This document shows, piece after piece, positions 1-7,200 of a DNA stretch of 11,423 nucleotides. The position numbers were made by a program, and so were the translations under genes. Within the stretch, counting starts at the first letter, position 1; each line of letters opens with the position of its first letter. The stretch comes from JAVBKP01 sp031553975 (GTDB taxonomy: Bacteria; Bacillota; Clostridia; Peptostreptococcales; Anaerovoracaceae): the NCBI GenBank assembly GCA_031553975.1, contig JAVBKP010000057.1, forward strand, positions 1-11,423, given 5' to 3'. The notes under the pieces were generated by a model. The model had not been told where the DNA came from. It worked only from the letters and a program-made list of their open reading frames with translations, and made no database searches.

Positions 1-66
1 TCACTATTTTGGACACGATGGGGCTTTGTATCGTCAAAATTAAAGGAATTAAAGGAAGGTAAATAA
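1..66 (+). CDS. C-terminal tail of an unidentified upstream gene (partial)
   Basis: Frame 1 is open from the first base and ends at TAA (64-66), giving 21 residues that end in KLKELKEGK. The stop lies two bases before the ATG of the DUF1048 gene, and that gene's ribosome binding site lies inside this reading frame. Such tight packing suggests a shared transcript. The tail is rich in aromatic residues (FWTRWGF) and then charged. It is too short to assign to a family. DUF1048 genes often follow a PadR-type regulator, so that is one possibility, but nothing seen here proves it. Confidence 0.45.
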   Translation, partial: SLFWTRWGFVSSKLKELKEGK

Positions 67-68
67 AA

Positions 69-422
69 ATGAGTATGTTAGAGATTTTCAAAAGAATGGT
101 TGGGGATAAAAAAGAATATAAGGAAATGATGGCAAGAGTAGACGCGCTACCAGAAGATTATGGATTCGTATTTGAGAAAATCCAAAAGTATATGTGGAAT
201 TTTGCGGCGGGAGATGGCTATGATATGTTGAAGATCCACTATGAATTAATAGATTTATTTGAAGCTGGCGCGGCAGATGGTAAGCATGTTTTGGATATAA
301 CAGGTGAAGATATAGCCGCCTTTTGCGATGAACTTTTGAGAAATGCCAAAACATACACAGATACTTGGCGTGTGACATTAAATGAAAGTATTCTAAGCAA
401 AGTTAGAAAGACAAGAATGTAG
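69..422 (+). CDS. DUF1048 family protein
   Basis: This is a complete 117-residue soluble protein with no signal peptide or membrane segment, predicted almost wholly helical. I recognise it as DUF1048 from overall pattern: an N-terminal helix with GDKKEYKEM, then ALPEDY, a middle helix containing Y-x-W, then LIDLFEAGAADGKHVLDITGEDIAAFCDEL, which is the most conserved stretch of the family (about residues 60-89). The C-terminus is basic. Length is typical. The start ATG has AAGGAAGG at 52-59, nine bases upstream; an alternative ATG two codons later (75) is less likely. Family function is unknown. Members are often linked to PadR-like repressors and act, if at all, in the cytoplasm. It probably shares a transcript with the gene cut by the left edge and ends at the 434-468 terminator. 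Confidence 0.85.
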   Translation: MSMLEIFKRMVGDKKEYKEMMARVDALPEDYGFVFEKIQKYMWNFAAGDGYDMLKIHYELIDLFEAGAADGKHVLDITGEDIAAFCDELLRNAKTYTDTWRVTLNESILSKVRKTRM

Positions 423-433
423 AATAATATTAG

Positions 434-468
434 AAAACCTTGCAACCACAATGGATGCAAGGTTTTTT
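434..468. terminator. Rho-independent terminator, probably bidirectional
   Basis: A perfect 11-bp inverted repeat, AAAACCTTGCA (434-444) and TGCAAGGTTTT (456-466), has an 11-base loop that can itself pair CCA with TGG. It runs into TTTTTT on the plus strand. It lies 12 bases after the DUF1048 stop and just beyond the stop of the converging kinase operon. The A-rich left arm gives a shorter T-run on the minus strand, so it can serve both transcripts. Confidence 0.85.
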
Positions 469-473
469 GTAAA

Positions 474-1562
474 TTATTTCAATAGGTATTTGCAAAGCTC
501 AGTATACAGTTTTTCCATGCGAATTGGCTTTTCTATATGGCTGTTCATTCCGCAAGCAAGACATTTAGAGACAGATTCTTCCATCACATCACCCGTCATT
601 GCAATAATTGGAATGCTGCTATAGCTTTGGGAACTGTTTCTGATTTCTTTCGTGGTTTCAAATCCATCCAAAATAGGCATGTGAATGTCCATCAAAATAA
701 TATCAAAAGGCTCCTTTTCTAGCAATTCAAGCGCTTCTTTACCATTCCCTGCAACTGATGCTGTAGCACCATAAGTATCTAACATAGCAAGTGCCACAGT
801 TTGATTAACCCGATTATCTTCGCAAAGCAATATTTTCTTGTCTTTTAGGTCAGCACCTTTCATGTCGGCAATTGATTTCATCTCAGGCGTTGGCCTCTTC
901 TCTGATGAGTTTTGTACATTGACCTTTTTATACCCAGTTGTGTTACTTGGCAAAGTATCATAGAAAAATGGCAGTTCGACAATAAATTTTGTTCCTATCC
1001 CAACTTGGCTTGTGACAGACATTGTTCCGCCCATCAAATCAACCAATTGCTTAATAATTGCTCCGCCTAAACCAGTACCGGCATACTTGTTGTGTATGTC
1101 ATTACGAAACTGTTCAAATGGAATAAATAGATTGTCAAGCTCATTTTCTGCCATACCGATACCAGTATCAGTAGTGGTAAAGCAGAGGGTTATTGTTTGC
1201 TCACTGAGTTTCGCCACATCAACATTAAGCTTAACAGTTCCCTTCTCTGTGAATTTGGCAGCGTTGTCCAAAATGTTTTGCAGGACCTGCTTAATACGGT
1301 TTTTGTCGCCAATAACGAATTTAGGAACAGCATTTGACAGCAACGCAAACATCTCTAGGGGCTTTTCTTTGATTCTTAATGAAGCGAATTCCATTGATTC
1401 GGTTATGATTTTAAGAACACTAAAAGGTTCACTCTGTAGATGCAATCTTTCAGCTTCTAGCTTAGAAAAATCCAAGATATCGTTAATAATCATCAACAGC
1501 GATTCCGCAGAATCGTTTATCTTTTTCAATGCACCATAGCCCTCTACGTTTTTGTTGCCCAT
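474..1562 (-). CDS. C-terminal kinase fragment: HATPase plus receiver
   Basis: This 362-residue open frame is the downstream half of the interrupted kinase. It begins in the second helix of the dimerisation domain (SAESLLMIINDILDFSKLEAERL, about 18-40). The ATP-binding domain follows, with N-box NILDNAAKF (96-104), G1 box DTGIGM (132-137) and G2 box GTGLG (162-166). A complete receiver comes next: acidic pair E248/D249, phospho-acceptor D292 in MDIHMP, T323, and K345 in EKP. The phospho-accepting His is absent because it lies upstream of the stop. The ATG at 1562 is nine bases after the TAA and has no Shine-Dalgarno sequence. Expression would therefore need termination-reinitiation or readthrough. 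The G2 box reads GTGLGGAII, where hydrophobic residues usually follow GTGLG. There is no membrane segment, so a translated product would be cytoplasmic. Confidence 0.75.
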   Translation of the reverse strand: MGNKNVEGYGALKKINDSAESLLMIINDILDFSKLEAERLHLQSEPFSVLKIITESMEFASLRIKEKPLEMFALLSNAVPKFVIGDKNRIKQVLQNILDNAAKFTEKGTVKLNVDVAKLSEQTITLCFTTTDTGIGMAENELDNLFIPFEQFRNDIHNKYAGTGLGGAIIKQLVDLMGGTMSVTSQVGIGTKFIVELPFFYDTLPSNTTGYKKVNVQNSSEKRPTPEMKSIADMKGADLKDKKILLCEDNRVNQTVALAMLDTYGATASVAGNGKEALELLEKEPFDIILMDIHMPILDGFETTKEIRNSSQSYSSIPIIAMTGDVMEESVSKCLACGMNSHIEKPIRMEKLYTELCKYLLK

Positions 1563-1571
1563 TAATTTTAT

Positions 1572-4214
1572 TTAAGAAAGCCCAATAATCGCATTCATTG
1601 GTGTACGAATTTCATGACTTACGTTTACCAAAAACCTACTTTTGAGTTTGCTTGCTTCTCTTTCTTTTTCTGCAAGGTTTTTGAGCATGTCTTCCTGCAT
1701 TAATTCCTCAGAGATATCAATTGGAACAATAATAATACATCGTGAATCTTTGTATTGTATCGGGATTTCGGACGTCATCGTAATCAGCTTCTTTCCCATT
1801 TTTAATACATATTGCCATTCGAACTTCTCTACGCTGCCAGATTCAAATGATGTATCTATATGCTTTTTCATGGCCATCATAGACTCTTCGCCATTACTTT
1901 GGGTTTCGGGAAAATAACTTTGCATACTCACATCGGTTGCCGGTTGGATTGAGCCAAGCTCAAAAATACTGACAAATGTGTCGTTGCAGTACTGTATTTG
2001 CAGCGTTTGTACATCTAAAATTGCAAGGGGAATCGGCAATGTGTCAATAATCTTTTCAAATTCCTGTTGAAGCTGCACAATGGCATCGTTTTGCTTTTCA
2101 TACTCTTCTGCATCAACGCACCAAAGCACAGTTGCGTTCTCTTCATAATATTCCACATTTGTCGTGTTAATATAAAAACGGTTTAGCTCATTGGCAGGGG
2201 TCTTAAGGGTAATGGTTTTTTGCTTTTCATCTTGAGATACCGCTGCAAATTCTGGCTGTGTTTTTAAGTCAAATCCTGGTACTATGCCAATCATTTTTTT
2301 CATAAACTGATTGCTTTCAACTACAATTTGATTCAAAACAAGCGCGTACCCAATGGGAGAACTTTCGATCAGGTTTTCAATATAGTCTTTCACTTCTTTG
2401 ATGGCATTGTCTTTTTCCAATAGCTCTTCAGCAGAAATCAGATTTTTTTGCAATTCAATCAAAGTTGTGTTTCTCTTTCTCATTAGATAAGACAAAACAG
2501 CAAAAATGGACGCAGCCAATATCAATAGCAACGTAGAAACCACAATTGCAATGAATGTAGCGGGGTGTGCTTGATAAAACGGAACTGTCCCATTGGTGAA
2601 TTCGGCTGACACAAGTTGATTGATTGTGCCCTTTGCAATCCCCACTTTGTCTAACTCTTTCATGTCAAATTTCCATTGGTTATATTGCTGTGTGCCCAAT
2701 GTTACGGGAATATCAGTAACAGAAGTTCCATTTAAAATTTCCTGTGCCATGGCCACTGCCAAATGTCCTTGGGTGTAGCTATCGACATACTTACCTCCGA
2801 TTTGTCCAAACCCAAAATCAGTTGATTTTAACCCAAACATGGGCGACCGGCTACTTTTATAAAAAAGTGTTTGCTCTTCTTCGTCAGAAAAATATTGCCC
2901 AGTGAGGTCTGCCGAGTAGTTACCACTTAGAATTAAAGAATTTTTGGGTAGTCTGGATATTTTTTCCAGCAAATCTGTCATGGCAATATCTTGGCTATAT
3001 TCAAAATTGACTTTATCGGCAAATGGTTTTAATTGGACCTGCAAGTCTTCCTTCCAAGCAAGGCCAGTTGGGGTGTAGTCGTTGATTACAAAAATATTTT
3101 TCGTATTTGGAAACAGCTTGAGCATAACAGGCAACAACTCCGTAGCTGAAATCTCTTCGGCTACACCTGTAAAGTATTTTTCGTAGCCAATTATAGATGT
3201 GTCGCTGAAATCGTTGATACCGCAAAAAACAACAGGTACGCCCACAAACAATGTAAAATAGAACTCCTTAATGAACTCCAAAGCTTCGTTGTCAGACACA
3301 AAAATCAAATCTGGTTTTTTCCCAGCAAAGTCGGCTCGAACCAAACTGATTTTGTTCAGCCATTCTTCTCCTTTATTATGAGTACTCCCTGTGTTTAGGT
3401 TTACGTTGTATGTCTCAATATTTTCATCAAGCTCTTGAAAAGCCTTGTTAATACCTGCACCCCAAGGGGAATCGGAGTTGGATGACGAAATTGACAAAAT
3501 TGTCTTTTTATCGTTTGGGAACACCACCAGTTCATGCTCAATGATTTTTTGAGTTACTCCGCTGTCGTACATCTTTTGCAAAATTTGGGAAAGTGGGGCA
3601 ACTAAATTTTCATTTTTCTTATTCAAATAAGCGTAGGCATAGGTCGTATCCACTGAAGATTCCACATGCACGTTTGGGGGAAGCCAACAGGCTTGCCCTT
3701 CTGGTATCTGAACAACGCCTGCATCCAGTTCACCTGAAGAAATTGCCAAAAGCATCTCTAGCATAGTAGATTTTTTAGTAATAATAGCGTCTTTAGGCAA
3801 ATGACTTTCAACATAAGGCTTTTGAAATAACTGCCCAGTTTTCACATTGGCAAAATCTGCCCATGTCTTGATGTGAAAATCCGAGTCAGTGCGTGTATAC
3901 ACGTTAAAATCACAGGTATAGTTTGGCACAGGAATTTGAACTAAGTTTGGATATTTTGTCCCTATGGGGGTGGCTCTGCCTATGATACCGTCAATCTCAC
4001 CCGAATCAGCCATTCGCGTCACAGAAGAGGTGCCGCCAGTCACAATGGAAACTTTATACCCCATTTGGTCTAAGGCATAGCAATAAATCATATCTGCTAC
4101 ATTTGGCAGATCGTCCGCGATAGCCAAGGTAAGCGACTTTTGATTCGATGCGAAAACAGAAGACGTATTCAAAATCATTACGAGGATAAGTGCTATGCTA
4201 AAGATACGCCTCAT
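1572..4214 (-). CDS. N-terminal kinase fragment: dual solute-binding sensor, PAS domains and H-box
   Basis: This 880-residue frame is the upstream half of the interrupted kinase. It has a signal peptide (1-22) and then a type II solute-binding domain like SBP_bac_3 (about 26-232). A second domain of the ABC_sub_bind type (about 237-535) shows DLIFVSDNEALEFI, PVVFCGINDF, KNIFVINDY and FGFGQIGGKYVDSY. One membrane helix follows (about 552-577), then a charged linker and two PAS-like domains (about 605-702 and 712-836). The last residues hold the H-box with His867 (SHEIRTPMN), after which the frame stops at S880. Without the second dimerisation helix and the ATPase it cannot autophosphorylate alone. 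The start ATG overlaps the stop of the preceding kinase (ATGA, 4211-4214), and AAAGGAG at 4222-4228 lies seven bases upstream, so translation is coupled. The product could still insert in the membrane and bind ligand. Confidence 0.8.
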   Translation of the reverse strand: MRRIFSIALILVMILNTSSVFASNQKSLTLAIADDLPNVADMIYCYALDQMGYKVSIVTGGTSSVTRMADSGEIDGIIGRATPIGTKYPNLVQIPVPNYTCDFNVYTRTDSDFHIKTWADFANVKTGQLFQKPYVESHLPKDAIITKKSTMLEMLLAISSGELDAGVVQIPEGQACWLPPNVHVESSVDTTYAYAYLNKKNENLVAPLSQILQKMYDSGVTQKIIEHELVVFPNDKKTILSISSSNSDSPWGAGINKAFQELDENIETYNVNLNTGSTHNKGEEWLNKISLVRADFAGKKPDLIFVSDNEALEFIKEFYFTLFVGVPVVFCGINDFSDTSIIGYEKYFTGVAEEISATELLPVMLKLFPNTKNIFVINDYTPTGLAWKEDLQVQLKPFADKVNFEYSQDIAMTDLLEKISRLPKNSLILSGNYSADLTGQYFSDEEEQTLFYKSSRSPMFGLKSTDFGFGQIGGKYVDSYTQGHLAVAMAQEILNGTSVTDIPVTLGTQQYNQWKFDMKELDKVGIAKGTINQLVSAEFTNGTVPFYQAHPATFIAIVVSTLLLILAASIFAVLSYLMRKRNTTLIELQKNLISAEELLEKDNAIKEVKDYIENLIESSPIGYALVLNQIVVESNQFMKKMIGIVPGFDLKTQPEFAAVSQDEKQKTITLKTPANELNRFYINTTNVEYYEENATVLWCVDAEEYEKQNDAIVQLQQEFEKIIDTLPIPLAILDVQTLQIQYCNDTFVSIFELGSIQPATDVSMQSYFPETQSNGEESMMAMKKHIDTSFESGSVEKFEWQYVLKMGKKLITMTSEIPIQYKDSRCIIIVPIDISEELMQEDMLKNLAEKEREASKLKSRFLVNVSHEIRTPMNAIIGLS

Positions 4215-7200
4215 TTCAACTCTCCTTTGGTTATATTGCCCTTGCTGGCAGGGGGGTTTTCTTCGTTTTCGAGAAAAGATAAATATTCAATAATTGCGCT
4301 ACCAATGGTTTTGCAACTATCAACTACGATTTCATATTGCTCTTTTGTCTGCATTTGCTCATATTTAGCGGCTTCCATTTGGATAGGCACAATACCAAGA
4401 TTGGCTGCTGCACCCTTGATTGTATGAATTCGCACTTTAGTCGAAGATATATCAGTTAAAGCCTCTTCATACGAAACAAACTCGCTTGCAATATCCTTTG
4501 CAAAATCAAGCAATACCTTTGCATATTTTTTTTGATTGCCCGAAAAACATGATAGTCCATCGTCAACATCAATTCCTTTGATTGTTCGTATTGCAGCTAA
4601 CAAATCATCCTGCTCTTCTTGCTGGACGAATTTCTTGTCTTCCATAAAATGAGGTAGCCATTCGGTCAGTTTTACACTGACTTTCTCAAATCTAACAGGC
4701 TTGCTTATATATCCATTCATGCCCTCTTCCAAACACTTGTCGAGTTCACCTTTCATAACATTGGCGGTCATGGCAATGATTGGTGTTTGGCTATAGGGTT
4801 TGCCACTTGCTCGGATTTTGCGGGTCGCTTCGTGCCCGTCCATAACAGGCATTAAAATATCCATAAAAATCAAGTCAAAGTGCTGCGTTTCCAAAAGTTC
4901 CAACCCCCGTTGCCCATTTTCGGCGATAACGGGTACGATGCCAAAGGCTTCTAAAATACCAACTGCAACGTCTTGATTGACTAGATTATCTTCGCACAAC
5001 AAAACTTTTGCGTTGGGGAACGCAATGCTGTCGTAATTAATAAATTTAGTATTTGTACCAGTCGCTTCACAGAGCTTGTGAATAAAATCTGAAGGGCAAA
5101 ATGGCTTCTCAATAACATCTTCGTATCCAGCAGCTTCTATATCTGTTATGAGCAATTGTTTTGTGTATGCGGACACCATGAGAAGTTTTGCTGATTTTTC
5201 AATTTGATTCCTTAGACAGTCGGCAGTTTCAATTCCATTGAGTCCACCCATCAAATAGTCTAAAATAATAATATCAAATGGCTTACCAAGCTGGTTGTGC
5301 TTAACGGCTAATTCAATTGCTTCTTCACCACTAGATACGCATACAGGAACAGCCCCGACGTGCTTTAACAAACTTTCCATGATTTCTAACGAAACTGGAT
5401 CATCATCCGCAATCAAAATATTGTGGTTTACAAGCGGGAGTTCTTCAAAGGTTTGCTTGATGGTTTTTGTATTCTCTGAAATTTCAAATGGGATTGTAAT
5501 CGTAAAAGTTGTTCCTATATTTTCTTGGCTCTCTACAACAATAGTGCCGTCCATAAGTTCTACAAGCTGTTTCGTAATGACCATGCCCAGCCCTGTTCCG
5601 GCATACATGCTCGCCACGTTATTGTGGAACTGCTCAAAAGGGGTAAAGAGTTTTCCAAGTTGTTCCTTTGACATACCAAATCCAGAGTCAGTGATTTTAA
5701 AACTAATGAACCATATATCTTGTTTATCCACCTTTTCAAGAGCAACATCTAACGTGATTTTGCCTTTTTCCGTATACTTGGCTGCATTGTCCAAAACATT
5801 TTTTAATATTTGCCAAAGTCGCGTTTGATCAGAATATACACGGTTCGGTACTTCTAAACTCATCTGCAATGTGATTTCGACGGGCTTGCTCCCCACTCGT
5901 TGCGAAGCCATTAAAAGTGCATTTGCAATGACTTCTTCCAAATCGATTTCTTCAAAGTAAAGTGAGATTTCTTCCGCTTCTATTTTTGAGAAGTCTAAAA
6001 TATCTCCCATAATTGTCAAAAGGTTTTTGGCAGAACCATCAATTTTTTTGAAAACATCGATCATATCTTTACTTTTCAGTTTTTTTAGTTCAATTTCTGC
6101 AAGCCCCATGATGGCATTCATTGGGGTGCGAATTTCGTGGCTCATGCTAATTAAAAATCTATTTTTTAATTGATTTGCGTCTTTTTCTTGCTCTGCGATT
6201 TTGTATAGCAATTCGGTTTTCATTTTTTCTTCACTGATATCCTGAATGACTAAAACAATTGCATTGTCGCCTTTGAAAGTAATGGACCGCCCAAATATTC
6301 TTGTTTCTACAGCCTTACCTAATTTGGTGAGATATACATCTTTTATCTCAAGTGGAACATTTTGCAAGAGAAGGTTCTGAATGAATTCTTGTCTTGTATC
6401 ATTGGTGAATTCTGAACTTGTAGCTGGAAGAAGTTTGTTCAAATCATATTGAATGGCATCTTCATAATTAGAAAATGCAAGCATGTTGATATACGCTTTG
6501 TTTACAAATAGCCGTAATCTGTCAATACCTGTAATTGCAATGGCGATCGGGATGGAGTCTAGAACAGTAAGTAATTCTTGTTGGGCCCTTGTTACCGTAT
6601 CTTTTTTCGCTTCAATATCTTCAACATCTATCAACCAAGCATAGAGTTCATTTCCTTTGCTATGAGATGGCCTTGAGACATTTAAATAAAACCGATGTTG
6701 CTGTCCATTCTTTAGTTTGAGCAAAATAACTTCTCCGTAGATAGATCCATCAGCATTGCGTTTTTTGAGCAACTCATGAATAATATCATCTTGCGGAAAT
6801 ATGGATAAAATAGGGCTTCCGATCTCAATTTCAAAAGTTTCTTCTGCTAATTTGTTATATTTTGTAAACTTATCGCCTTCTAATGCGAAAAAAAGGATTG
6901 GGGCACTATCGAGTATTTTTTCAAGCCTCGCTTGTACTTCAGTCATTGTTTTGTCTTTGGCAAGTAATTCTTCTACAGTATGTAACTTTTTAGACATATC
7001 AGTCAGCTGTCTATTTTTTGCACTTAAGTTCCTAAAGTAAAGCACAAGCCAACTAATCAAAGCAATAAATGCAAGAATTGTCAATGAATAAAGTATGACT
7101 GGAACAGGGTACGTTTTAAAGATATTAGTAGGTAAATTGATTATAAGGGAGTCTGGTGGCAACTGTGAAGGTTTAATATTAAAATGTCTCATGACTTCAT

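Larger units (their letters stand above)
474..4214 (-). pseudogene. Hybrid sensor histidine kinase split by an in-frame TAA (whole locus)
   Basis: Read in one frame, this locus would encode about 1246 residues: signal peptide, two solute-binding domains, a membrane helix, two PAS-like domains, HisKA, HATPase and one receiver. The only interruption is TAA at 1574-1572. Translation across it reads ...NAIIGLS-stop-IKLMGNKN..., and this aligns without gaps to the neighbouring kinase's NAIMGLAEIELKKLKSK, with both then reaching KKI-x-x-SA. The stop stands where the paralog has Glu (GAA), so a single G-to-T change explains it. No frameshift is involved, and the remaining codons have no further stops, so the event looks recent, a sequencing error, or a tolerated split. 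The two halves are described separately. Confidence 0.8.

Noticed and set aside
1012..1539. Plus-strand open frame of 175 codons
   Set aside because: It is antisense to the HATPase region of the kinase, whose motifs fix the coding strand.
1563..1574. A frameshift between the two kinase halves
   Set aside because: Both halves are in the same frame and align without gaps to the paralog across the stop; only a base substitution is needed.
1572..1574. Recoding of the stop as selenocysteine or pyrrolysine
   Set aside because: The codon is TAA, not TGA or TAG, and the aligned residue in the paralog is Glu.
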